A DNA stretch of 64,000 nucleotides, taken from Spiribacter vilamensis (lineage in GTDB: Bacteria; Pseudomonadota; Gammaproteobacteria; Nitrococcales; Nitrococcaceae). Location: assembly GCF_004217415.1 (NCBI RefSeq), contig NZ_SHLI01000001.1, positions 1 through 64,000 of the forward strand, read 5' to 3'. Each line of letters opens with the position of its first letter. Position 1 is the first letter of the stretch. Below the pieces are notes generated by a model, which made no database searches, was not told where the DNA came from, and saw only the letters and a program-made list of their open reading frames with translations. A program made the translations under genes and the position numbers. Shown piece by piece: positions 44,753-53,204 of this stretch.

Positions 44753-47700
44753 ATGAACGTGGGCACGGTTATCGCTCAGAGGCTGCATCGCTGGATCTGG
44801 CCCCAACGTGAAGAGCGCCTCAAGGCGGTGCTGCTCTACACGCTGGTAACACTGCTGGTCTCGGCGGCGATCCTGCTCACCGGTGTGCGGCTTGTCTTTG
44901 CCGCGGCGCCGGCACTGACGGCACCCGTTGGGGCCCTTGTCTCCGATCAGCTGGGGGTGCCGGTTGCGATCGGCGGTCTCGATGCGCGGCTCGATCGTCT
45001 GCGCCCGGGGTTGGTGCTGCGCGACGTGAGGGTTGGGGATGCGGATGAAACCCGACCGCTCGCGCTGTCGACGATGACGCTCGCCATCGCTCCCTGGCGA
45101 TCGCTGCGTGCCGGCGAGCTCCGGCTCCATGCGCTCAGTGCCGAGGGACTCGATGTCACGCTTCGGCAACAGCCCTCCGGTAACTGGCGTATCGCCGGAC
45201 TGCTGCCGGGCGCCTCGCCGATCGCCCCTGAATCCTTTCTCGAGGCCCTGCAGGGCCTGCCTGTGGATCGTTTACTGATCCGCGATTCGCGGCTTTCACT
45301 GGTGGATCGCAATGATGAGGCCCGGCCGGGATTCGAGTCGGTGGCGCTGCGCTGGCGCCGTGAACCCGGTGGTCAGTGGCGCTTTGCGCTCGATGCCCGC
45401 CAGGGAGACGAACGGGTTCAGGGCCGCATGCGACTGGATTCGAGCGAGATGTCCAGCGCCCGCGCGGTGGTCGACCTCGAGGGGCTGAGCGGTAAGCGCA
45501 TCGGCCCCTGGCTCCCGGCCGGTGCGATGCGGCCGGATGGTGCCGCAACGCTGTCCGGTCGGCTCTGGATCAGTCTCCCGCAGACTGGGGGGATTCGGGT
45601 CAGCGCCGACCTGTCGGGGGAGGCGCTGGGGTGGCTTGACGGCGAGGTCCAGTCACTGCGAGTGCTTGCCCGGGCACGGCATCGAGATGGCGACTGGCAG
45701 GGGCAGGTTCAGCCACAACGCCTGGTGCTGGCGGACGGTCCCGTACCAGCGCCGGGTCCGATCGCATTCGCCCGCAGTGCCGATCGCCAATGGCGGGTTG
45801 CCCTCAGCGATGCCCCACTCGCCCCGATGGCCTCCCTGCTGGGGGACCGTCTGGACAGACCGGTCGAGGTTGCCGGTCGGGCCGAGCGCGCGACACTGGT
45901 CTGGCGGGAGCCCTCGAACTGGCGTCTCTCCGCCGATCTGAGCGCGGCGGGTCTGACGGATGTGAGCACCGGCCCCGACATCGACGGTGCGTCGCTGCGC
46001 GTCGAGGCGGGACCGCGGGGCGGGCGTGTCGAGGTGGATCGACTGCGGATGCGCTGGCGGGGTGATCCCGCCGATCCAATGATCCGCCAGCCACCGGCAA
46101 TCGATGGCATCGCCACGACGCTCCAGTGGTGGCGATCGCCGCAGGGGCGTTGGCGACTCGAACTCGTCGACGGGCAGGGACAGGCCGGCGGTACACCGAT
46201 CCGGTTCGATGGCCGGATGGATGTCGGTGCCGGAGAGCCGCCGTTTGTCGATCTCAACGCGGCGGTGGGGCGGGTCGACGCCGCCCGGGCTCTGCAGTGG
46301 CTGCCCGTTGGCATCATGGACGAGCGCCTCGTCGACTGGCTCGATCGAGCGGTTGAATCGGGTGCGATGCGTGCGGCGAGCCTGCGCTGGTTCGGGCGCC
46401 CGGATCGCTTTCCCGGGAATGATGGCGGATCGCTTTTCGATCTGCGCGCCCGTGTCGACGATGTGGAGTTCCGCTTCCAGCGTGACTGGCCACGATTCGA
46501 GGCACTGGGCGGCGAGCTGCGGTTCCGTAACCGCAGCATGCAGATAAGCGTCGATAGCGGGCGTATCGGTTCCACCGCGTTGCAGCAGGCAACGGCACGT
46601 ATCGATGATCTGGCCAGTCCCCGCCTGCGTATCAACGGGCGGCTGGCGGGACCGCTCGCCGGAATGCAGGCGGTGCTCCAGCGCTCCCCCCTGATGCCCT
46701 CGCAGCAACGCCTCGAGCGGCTGCAGTGGCGGGGCGACGGTGATCTCGCCCTCGACCTCCTGTTTCCGTTCGAGGGTCGGCCCATGACCCTTGAAGGGCG
46801 CCTGCGGCTGACCGGGGCCGACCTGTCGGTGACCGATCCGGCGCTCGCGCTCGATGACATAAGGGGCGAGGTGACGTTCGATCGGCAGGGGGTGGCATCA
46901 TCCGGGGTGCGAGCGCGCCTCGCGGACCGGCCGATCGTGGCCACCGCCGAGACGCGGGGCGAGGGTGATGAGGCGCGTATCCGGGTTTCGGCGAATACCC
47001 GGCTGGCGCTTGCCGACTGGCCCGGAATGGCGCCGGTGGCAGGTCGTGCCGATGGCGTCGCCGCCTGGCAGCTCCGCTGGGAGCAGCCCGGTTTTGTGGC
47101 GATGGAGCGGCAGACGACGGGGGAACGGCGCCTGACCGTTCGATCGAGCCTCGAGGGCATTGCCTTGAGACTGCCCGCGGGGCTTGCAAAACAGGCCGAC
47201 GCGCTCGCGCCGCTGCGTCTGGAGTGGTCGGATACCGGCACGTCGCAGTGGCGACTGGACTACGATGACCGTCTGCAGGCGGTGATGCAGCAGGACCGAG
47301 CCGCGCTGCATTTCGGTGATACGCCACCGTCGCTGCCCGAGCGCCCGTCGACCCGGCTGAGTGGCGCCCTCCCGGTGGTCGATCTCACCGAGCTTGCCGG
47401 CGCGGCAGGCGGGCAGACGCAGGGCATCGGGCTGCCGACACCCATTCGCGTCGATCTGGCGCTTGCAGGTCTCGATGTCAGTCGCTGGCGGGTCGGGGCG
47501 ATGAACCTGGCCGGGTGGCTGCGTCCCGATGACTGGTCGCTGGCGGCGACCGGCGCGGCGCAGGGTATGATCCAGCGCCCGGGGCCGCAGGCCCCCTGGG
47601 TATTGCGCCTGGATCGCCTGGATGTCCGGCCGCGCTCCACCGAGGCATCGGCCGAGGCGACGTCGCACGGATCGTCCGGATCTGCCCCTCCACTACCTGC

Positions 47701-48520
47701 CACCGATATTGATCTGGTGGCCGAGCAGCTCCATGTTGCCGGTGAGCGGCTCGGTCGCCTGCAGCTCAGCCAGGTCAACGCCGATGCGGCAGCCGGGCGA
47801 GCGCGCCTGCGACTGGATGGTGAATGGGTGGATCTGCAGGCGCAGGTGGACCGAACACCGGACGGTGTGGCCGACAGCGAGCTGCGCTTCGATTTGTATA
47901 CCCGCGATGCCGGCCAGCTGCTACGGGCGTTGGGCCTGCCCGGGGCGATGGAGCGCGGTGACGGGACGCTGAGTGGCGATCTGCGCTGGCAGGGGGCGAT
48001 GTTGCAGCCAGCGATACCGTCTCTTGCCGGTAATCTGCAAATCGATCTGCGCAACGGCAGTCTACCGGCAGTCGATCCCGGTGCCGGTCGTGCGCTGGGG
48101 CTGTTCAGCCTGTCGGTGCTCCCCCGCCGTCTGGGTCTCGATTTCTCCGACGTGGTGGGCGAGGGGCTCAGTTACGATCGGCTGCAGGGGACCTGGCAGG
48201 TCGATGCCGGTCGCATGTACACCGACGATCTGTCGCTCACCGGGCCATCGATGGATCTGTCGGTGCGCGGCGAGACAGACCTGGTCCGACGGCGCTACGA
48301 TCAGCGGGTCACGGTCACGCCGCAACTGTCATCGGCACTGGCCTTTATCGGTGGACTGGCCGGTGGGCCGGCCGCCGCGGCGCTGTTGTTCGTGACGCGG
48401 GGAATGCTGGAATCGGGCGTCGAGCAACTGACCGATTTTACGTACCACATCGGTGGGACCTGGGAGGCGCCCGAGTTCGACCTTGTTTCACCGAATCTGA
48501 CGGGTGGCAACGATGAGTGA
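44753..48520 (+). CDS. yhdP: YhdP family AsmA-like envelope protein
   Basis: 1255 residues. A single N-terminal membrane helix (about residues 24-52, LKAVLLYTLVTLLVSAAILL) anchors a long beta-rich periplasmic part, and the C-terminus has the AsmA/YhdP segment GLFSLSVLPRRLGLDFSDVV and DLSVRGETDLVRRRYDQRVT. Family members form bridge-like channels thought to carry phospholipids to the outer membrane. It follows rng after two bases and overlaps the nitrilase gene by eight, as in other gammaproteobacteria. Confidence 0.93.
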   Translation: MNVGTVIAQRLHRWIWPQREERLKAVLLYTLVTLLVSAAILLTGVRLVFAAAPALTAPVGALVSDQLGVPVAIGGLDARLDRLRPGLVLRDVRVGDADETRPLALSTMTLAIAPWRSLRAGELRLHALSAEGLDVTLRQQPSGNWRIAGLLPGASPIAPESFLEALQGLPVDRLLIRDSRLSLVDRNDEARPGFESVALRWRREPGGQWRFALDARQGDERVQGRMRLDSSEMSSARAVVDLEGLSGKRIGPWLPAGAMRPDGAATLSGRLWISLPQTGGIRVSADLSGEALGWLDGEVQSLRVLARARHRDGDWQGQVQPQRLVLADGPVPAPGPIAFARSADRQWRVALSDAPLAPMASLLGDRLDRPVEVAGRAERATLVWREPSNWRLSADLSAAGLTDVSTGPDIDGASLRVEAGPRGGRVEVDRLRMRWRGDPADPMIRQPPAIDGIATTLQWWRSPQGRWRLELVDGQGQAGGTPIRFDGRMDVGAGEPPFVDLNAAVGRVDAARALQWLPVGIMDERLVDWLDRAVESGAMRAASLRWFGRPDRFPGNDGGSLFDLRARVDDVEFRFQRDWPRFEALGGELRFRNRSMQISVDSGRIGSTALQQATARIDDLASPRLRINGRLAGPLAGMQAVLQRSPLMPSQQRLERLQWRGDGDLALDLLFPFEGRPMTLEGRLRLTGADLSVTDPALALDDIRGEVTFDRQGVASSGVRARLADRPIVATAETRGEGDEARIRVSANTRLALADWPGMAPVAGRADGVAAWQLRWEQPGFVAMERQTTGERRLTVRSSLEGIALRLPAGLAKQADALAPLRLEWSDTGTSQWRLDYDDRLQAVMQQDRAALHFGDTPPSLPERPSTRLSGALPVVDLTELAGAAGGQTQGIGLPTPIRVDLALAGLDVSRWRVGAMNLAGWLRPDDWSLAATGAAQGMIQRPGPQAPWVLRLDRLDVRPRSTEASAEATSHGSSGSAPPLPATDIDLVAEQLHVAGERLGRLQLSQVNADAAAGRARLRLDGEWVDLQAQVDRTPDGVADSELRFDLYTRDAGQLLRALGLPGAMERGDGTLSGDLRWQGAMLQPAIPSLAGNLQIDLRNGSLPAVDPGAGRALGLFSLSVLPRRLGLDFSDVVGEGLSYDRLQGTWQVDAGRMYTDDLSLTGPSMDLSVRGETDLVRRRYDQRVTVTPQLSSALAFIGGLAGGPAAAALLFVTRGMLESGVEQLTDFTYHIGGTWEAPEFDLVSPNLTGGNDE

Positions 48521-49349
48521 TACAAGCCTGGAGCGGTCCACCCGGGCCGCCGTGGTGCAGATGGTCTCGGGAATGGATGTGGCGACCAACCTCGCCGATG
48601 CCGGTGATCTCATCGACTCGGCCGTGGCGCAGGGCGCCGAACTGGTGGTCCTCCCGGAGAATTTTGCGTTCCTCGGCCGCCATCAGCGTGACACGCTGAC
48701 AGTGGCGGAGGCCGACGGCGAGGGGCCCATCCAGGCCTTCCTGGCCGACACGGCCTGTCGCCATGGCATCACCCTCGTGGGCGGGAGCCTGCCGCTGCAC
48801 GGGAGCGAGGCGGACCGCGTCCGCGCGACCTGCCTGGTCTATGGCCCCACCGGTGGCCGGATCGCACGCTATGATAAGCGGCATCTCTTCGATGTGTCGC
48901 TACCCGGCGGCGAGACCTATCGCGAGTCGGCGACGTTCGCTCCCGGCGAGTCGGTAGTGGTCGCGCCGACACCGGCCGGCCGGCTGGGACTGTCGATCTG
49001 TTACGACCTGCGTTTCCCCGAGCACTACCGGGCACTGGTGGATGCCGGTGCCACTATCCTGCTGGCGCCGTCCGCGTTCACTGCCACCACGGGTGCCGCG
49101 CACTGGTCGGTGCTGGTGCGGGCGCGGGCGATCGAGAACGGCTGCTACATGCTGGCCCCGGATCAGGGCGGCCGCCATGCCAACGATCGCGCCACCCATG
49201 GCGAGAGTCTGATTGTCGATCCCTGGGGCGAGTGCATCGCGAGCGCCGGGATCGGCACCGGCCCGGCCATCGCCCTGGCCGATCTTGATCCGGGTTATCA
49301 GTGCGCCGTTCGCGAGCGACTGCCCGCCCTCGATCATCGCCGGGGCTGA
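48513..49349 (+). CDS. Carbon-nitrogen hydrolase (Nit family)
   Basis: 278 residues. The Glu-Lys-Cys triad is E49 (VLPEN), K122 (RYDKRHLFDV) and C163 (SICYDLRFPEHYRAL). Sequence and place after yhdP fit the deaminated-glutathione amidase or omega-amidase (Nit1/Nit2) group. It is usually followed by tldD in this neighbourhood; here apaH comes next on the other strand after 12 bases. A GCCCG/CGGGC inverted repeat (49356-49371) at the junction has no U tract. Confidence 0.88.
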   Translation: MSDTSLERSTRAAVVQMVSGMDVATNLADAGDLIDSAVAQGAELVVLPENFAFLGRHQRDTLTVAEADGEGPIQAFLADTACRHGITLVGGSLPLHGSEADRVRATCLVYGPTGGRIARYDKRHLFDVSLPGGETYRESATFAPGESVVVAPTPAGRLGLSICYDLRFPEHYRALVDAGATILLAPSAFTATTGAAHWSVLVRARAIENGCYMLAPDQGGRHANDRATHGESLIVDPWGECIASAGIGTGPAIALADLDPGYQCAVRERLPALDHRRG

Positions 49350-49361
49350 TCAACGGCCCGC

Positions 49362-50198
49362 CTAGCCGGGCGGCTGCTGGGTGGGGCAATCCCGATGCGT
49401 GAACACTGCCGGCGTTGTATCGAGCCGCACCGCGGTCAGCTGGCCACCCCACAGGCAGCCTGTATCCAGCGTCACGTAGCCCGGGCCCTGTCGGCAGCCG
49501 AGTCGGGACCAGTGACCGCTGATCACGGTGGTCGTGTTCGGGCCGACCTGCCGATCGGGCGCCTCGTACCAGGCATAAAGCCCGTCCGGCGCCGACTCCG
49601 GCGGGCCGTTGGCGCTGAAGTCGAGGCGCCCGTCGGCCTTGCAGAAGCGCATCCGCGTGAAGGCGTTGATGATGAATCGTAGGCGGTCCCAGCCGGCCAG
49701 GTCGTTCGACCAGCGATCGGGGTCGTCGCCATAGAGGTTGGCCATCAGCGAAGCCGGGTCGGCACTCCGAAGCGCGGCCTCGGCCTCGGCGGCGCAATGC
49801 GCGGCGGTGGCCAGGTCCCACTGCGGGGCGATGCCGGCATGGGTGAGCGTGTAGGGGAGGTCGGGCAAATCGATCAGCAGCGGCTGGTGGCGCAGCCAGT
49901 CGATGAGATCATCGCGATCCGGGGCCTCGAGGAGCGGTTCGAGCCGATCGCTGGCGCGCTTTTTGCCCTCGCCGATGGCAACTGCTAGGCAGTGGATGTC
50001 GTGGTTGCCGAGCACGGTGTGGGCGGCATCGCCGAGGTCGCGTACCGCCCGCAGCGTCTCGACCGGCTGCGGTCCACGCCCGACCAGATCGCCGGTCAGC
50101 CAGAGCCGGTCATGGGTGGAGTCGAATTCGAGTTGTTCGAGCAGTGCCTGGAAAGGCTCGTAGCAGGCGTGGATATCACCGATGGCATAGTCCGCCAT
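49362..50198 (-). CDS. apaH: Bis(5'-nucleosyl)-tetraphosphatase, symmetrical
   Basis: 278 residues from the ATG at 50198 with AGGAG upstream; the E. coli protein is 280. Metallophosphatase motifs AIGDIHACYEPF (D8, H10), LTGDLVGRGPQP and VLGNHDIH are intact, and ISGHW follows later. ApaH splits Ap4A into two ADP and removes Np4 caps from RNA. It follows ksgA after eight bases; the apaG gene usually found between them is missing. Confidence 0.96.
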   Translation of the reverse strand: MADYAIGDIHACYEPFQALLEQLEFDSTHDRLWLTGDLVGRGPQPVETLRAVRDLGDAAHTVLGNHDIHCLAVAIGEGKKRASDRLEPLLEAPDRDDLIDWLRHQPLLIDLPDLPYTLTHAGIAPQWDLATAAHCAAEAEAALRSADPASLMANLYGDDPDRWSNDLAGWDRLRFIINAFTRMRFCKADGRLDFSANGPPESAPDGLYAWYEAPDRQVGPNTTTVISGHWSRLGCRQGPGYVTLDTGCLWGGQLTAVRLDTTPAVFTHRDCPTQQPPG

Positions 50199-50206
50199 AA
50201 AAACTC

Positions 50207-51004
50207 CTATTGCGTTGTCCGCTGTCTGTGCAGCGTGTCCGCCAGGCGGCCGTAGCCGGCCAGGTCGACCTGTTCGGCACGGGTCGTCGGATCGACATCG
50301 GCGTCGCGGATCGCCGTCGCGTCGAGCAGACCGCCGAGTGCATTGCGCAGGGTCTTGCGGCGCTGGGCAAACGCCGCGGCTACAACCCGGGCGAGGCATT
50401 CGTTGTCGGTTTCACCCAGCGGGGGAAAGGCATGGGGGGTCAGCCTGACGAATCGGGAAGTGACCTTCGGCGGCGGCGAGAAGGCCCCCGGCAGGACCTC
50501 GAACAGTGGCTCGATCGCGCAGCGGGCCTGGATCATGACGGACAGGCGGCCATAGATCCGTGATCCCGGTCCGGCGGCCATTCGGTCGACGACCTCGCGC
50601 TGCAGCAGCAGGTGCAGGTCCCCGATCCCGTGGGTAGGGGCGGTGAGATGGAAGAGCAGAGGGGTGGAGAGGTTATAGGGCAGATTGCCCACGATACGCA
50701 GGGGCTGTCCCGCCGCCTCGATCAACGGCTCGACCGGTTCCGATAGCGCATCCGCCTCGATGACCCGCAGCCGCCCGCTTCCGGCCGCATCCCATTGGCG
50801 CAGCCGGGCGGCCAGGTCACGGTCGACCTCGATGGCGGCGAGGCTGCCGACATGATCGAGGAGTGGTCGGGTCAGGGCCCCCGGGCCGGGACCGACCTCG
50901 AGGAACGCTTCCCCCGCCCGCGGCGCGATTGCCATGACCATCTGCTGGATGATCTGGCGATCGTGGAGGAAGTTCTGGCCGAAACGCCGTCGGGCGCGAT
51001 GCAT
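50207..51004 (-). CDS. ksgA: 16S rRNA dimethyladenosine transferase KsgA
   Basis: 265 residues. RRRFGQNFLHD at the start, the SAM-binding EVGPGPGALTRPLLD and the catalytic NLPYNLSTPLLF are conserved. It dimethylates A1518 and A1519 near the 3' end of 16S rRNA, a checkpoint in 30S assembly. It follows pdxA after three bases in the lptD-surA-pdxA-ksgA unit. Confidence 0.97.
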   Translation of the reverse strand: MHRARRRFGQNFLHDRQIIQQMVMAIAPRAGEAFLEVGPGPGALTRPLLDHVGSLAAIEVDRDLAARLRQWDAAGSGRLRVIEADALSEPVEPLIEAAGQPLRIVGNLPYNLSTPLLFHLTAPTHGIGDLHLLLQREVVDRMAAGPGSRIYGRLSVMIQARCAIEPLFEVLPGAFSPPPKVTSRFVRLTPHAFPPLGETDNECLARVVAAAFAQRRKTLRNALGGLLDATAIRDADVDPTTRAEQVDLAGYGRLADTLHRQRTTQ

Positions 51005-51007
51005 GGA

Positions 51008-51925
51008 TCAGCGACCCGTCCGGCCCATGGCGATCGCCTCCTCGATGGCGGCTCGCATGCTGCCGGTATCGGCAATACCGCGCCCCGCGATATCGAGTGC
51101 AGTGCCATGATCCACCGAGGTGCGGATGATGGGCAGCCCGAGGGTGATGTTCACGGCACGACCGAAGCCGACATGCTTGAGCACCGGCAGGCCCTGGTCG
51201 TGGTACATGGCGAGCACGGCATCCGCTCCGTCCAGCCGACCGGGCGTGAACAGGGTATCCGCCGGCAGCGGACCGGTGAGGTCGAGCCCGGCGTCACGTA
51301 GCCGCTCGATCACCGGCGTTATGGTCTCGATTTCCTCCCGACCCATGTGGCCGGATTCACCGGCATGCGGATTGAGACCGGCCACCAGGATGCGGGGCTG
51401 TTCGATGGCATAGAAGCGGCGCAGATCGTGGTCGAGGATCCGCAGAATCGTCTCCAGACGCTCGGCCGTGACGGCATCGGCGACGTCCCGAAGCGGTAGA
51501 TGGGTGGTGACCAGCGCTACCCGCAGTGAACCGGCGGCAAGCATCATGACCGGCATCGGTGCGCCGGTCAGCGCGGCGAGGTACTCGGTGTGGCCGCTGA
51601 ACGGATGGCCGGCCTCGTTGATCACGCCCTTGTGGACCGGGCCGGTGACCATAGCCTGGAAGGTCCCGTCCTGGCAGCCGCTGACTGCCGTGCGCAGGGT
51701 CTCGAGGACGTACGCCGCATTGCGCGGGTCGAGGACACCGGGCGTCACGGGTGCCGCTGTCTTCACCGCCATGATTTCCAGATGATCGGTGGCCGGCAGC
51801 AGAGCGGGGTCGCCGATCGCCACGAGCCGGGCCTGCGGAAAGGCATCGCCAAGCCGTGCGACCAGCTCCGGGCCGATGCCGGCAGGCTCCCCCGGAGTGA
51901 TTGCAATTCGCGGCCGATCGGTCAT
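51008..51925 (-). CDS. pdxA: 4-hydroxythreonine-4-phosphate dehydrogenase
   Basis: 305 residues. [42 protein letters not shown] (split here as [13 protein letters not shown] and [13 protein letters not shown]) and [20 protein letters not shown] carry the substrate and metal-binding histidines. It acts in pyridoxal phosphate synthesis. The ATG overlaps the surA stop by one base (TGATG). Confidence 0.96.
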   Translation of the reverse strand: MTDRPRIAITPGEPAGIGPELVARLGDAFPQARLVAIGDPALLPATDHLEIMAVKTAAPVTPGVLDPRNAAYVLETLRTAVSGCQDGTFQAMVTGPVHKGVINEAGHPFSGHTEYLAALTGAPMPVMMLAAGSLRVALVTTHLPLRDVADAVTAERLETILRILDHDLRRFYAIEQPRILVAGLNPHAGESGHMGREEIETITPVIERLRDAGLDLTGPLPADTLFTPGRLDGADAVLAMYHDQGLPVLKHVGFGRAVNITLGLPIIRTSVDHGTALDIAGRGIADTGSMRAAIEEAIAMGRTGR

Positions 51926-53199
51926 CAGCCGTTGCCGAGCCGCTTTTCGATGTAGGCCTCTTCGCGCAGTTCACGCAGCCAGAGCTCGGTTTCCTCCTCG
52001 CTTTTACGCTGCCTGATGGCCTGTTCCGCCTCCTCGCGGGCGATGGTCTCACTGGTGTCCCGCTCGCGACGCTCGAGCACCTCGGCGATATGCCAGCCGC
52101 CCCGCGTTCGGAAAATCTCGCTGATCTCGCCCGGCTCGAGCCGGGTGACGGCGGTGCGGAACGCATCGGGCAGGCTGCCGGGGTCGACCCAGCCCAGTTC
52201 GCCGCCATCGCCGGCCGAGGTGGGATCGTCGGAATTGGCGCGCGCCAGATCGGCGAAATCACCGCCGCCCTGGAGGCGGCTGCGCAACGATTGCAGACGC
52301 AGTCGGGCGTCTTCATTGCTGACTACCTCGTTGGGCTGGATGAGGATATGCCGTAAGCGGGCCTGTTCGACCATCTCCTGGCCACTGCCGCGCGTCTCCT
52401 CGAGTCGGTAGATCTGGAATCCGGCCGGGGTGCGCAGTGGCGCCGTTCGCTCGCCCGGCTCGAGCTCCCGGATCGCATCGGCGGCGGCCGTCGGCAGCTG
52501 CGAGGCGGGAACCCAGCCAAGATCGCCGCCCTCGAGGGCATTACGCGCGTCAGAGGCGGCCGTCGCAACGCGAGCGAATGATTCCCCGTCCTCGAGACGC
52601 TCAATGACCGTCTGCGCCTCGTTGCGCGCCGCCTCGATGGCATCTGCCGAGGCCGCCTCGGGCAGGCTGACGAGGATCTGCGAGAGGCGGTAATCCCGGT
52701 CGAGGCTGCGGTTGCGCTCGATAAACTGCTGGATCTCCTGCTCGGTGACATCCACCCGCTGGTTCATGACCTGGCGGCGCAGCCGCTGCGTGACGATGTC
52801 GCGGCGCAGCTGGTCCCGGAATGCCGCCATGTCCATGCCGCGCTCGGAGAGGGCGTCACGAAGCTGGGTCAGTGACAGGCGGTTACGATCCGCAACCCGC
52901 CGCACGGCGGCGTCCAGCGTTGCCGAATCGATGCGGACACCCCGCCGCTCAGCGACATTCAGTTGCAGGGTCTGGACGATCAGACGGTCCAGCACCTGCT
53001 GGCGGAGCTCGGAGGCCGGCGGCATGTCTACATTTCGCTGTTCGAGGTTTTGTCGCACCGAGGCGAGTTCGGCCTCGAACTCGGAGCTGAGCACGACATC
53101 GTCGTTGACCAGCGCGACGATGCGCTCGAGCAGTACCTCTTCCGCCTGGGCGGTCTGTACGAACACCAGCAGCAGAGTGGCAAGCAGCGTTCTCATCAT
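51925..53199 (-). CDS. surA: Periplasmic chaperone and peptidyl-prolyl isomerase SurA
   Basis: 424 residues. A signal peptide ([19 protein letters not shown]) precedes the SurA N domain ([20 protein letters not shown]). Two parvulin domains follow, about 165-265 ([20 protein letters not shown]) and 275-375 ([20 protein letters not shown]). SurA escorts outer-membrane proteins, including LptD, to the BAM complex. It follows lptD after five bases. Confidence 0.97.
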   Translation of the reverse strand: MMRTLLATLLLVFVQTAQAEEVLLERIVALVNDDVVLSSEFEAELASVRQNLEQRNVDMPPASELRQQVLDRLIVQTLQLNVAERRGVRIDSATLDAAVRRVADRNRLSLTQLRDALSERGMDMAAFRDQLRRDIVTQRLRRQVMNQRVDVTEQEIQQFIERNRSLDRDYRLSQILVSLPEAASADAIEAARNEAQTVIERLEDGESFARVATAASDARNALEGGDLGWVPASQLPTAAADAIRELEPGERTAPLRTPAGFQIYRLEETRGSGQEMVEQARLRHILIQPNEVVSNEDARLRLQSLRSRLQGGGDFADLARANSDDPTSAGDGGELGWVDPGSLPDAFRTAVTRLEPGEISEIFRTRGGWHIAEVLERRERDTSETIAREEAEQAIRQRKSEEETELWLRELREEAYIEKRLGNG

Positions 53200-53204
53200 T
53201 GATT

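Noticed and set aside
49356-49371. Terminator at the nitrilase-apaH junction
   Set aside because: The inverted repeat GCCCG/CGGGC has a five-base stem and no T tract on either strand, so it was not called.
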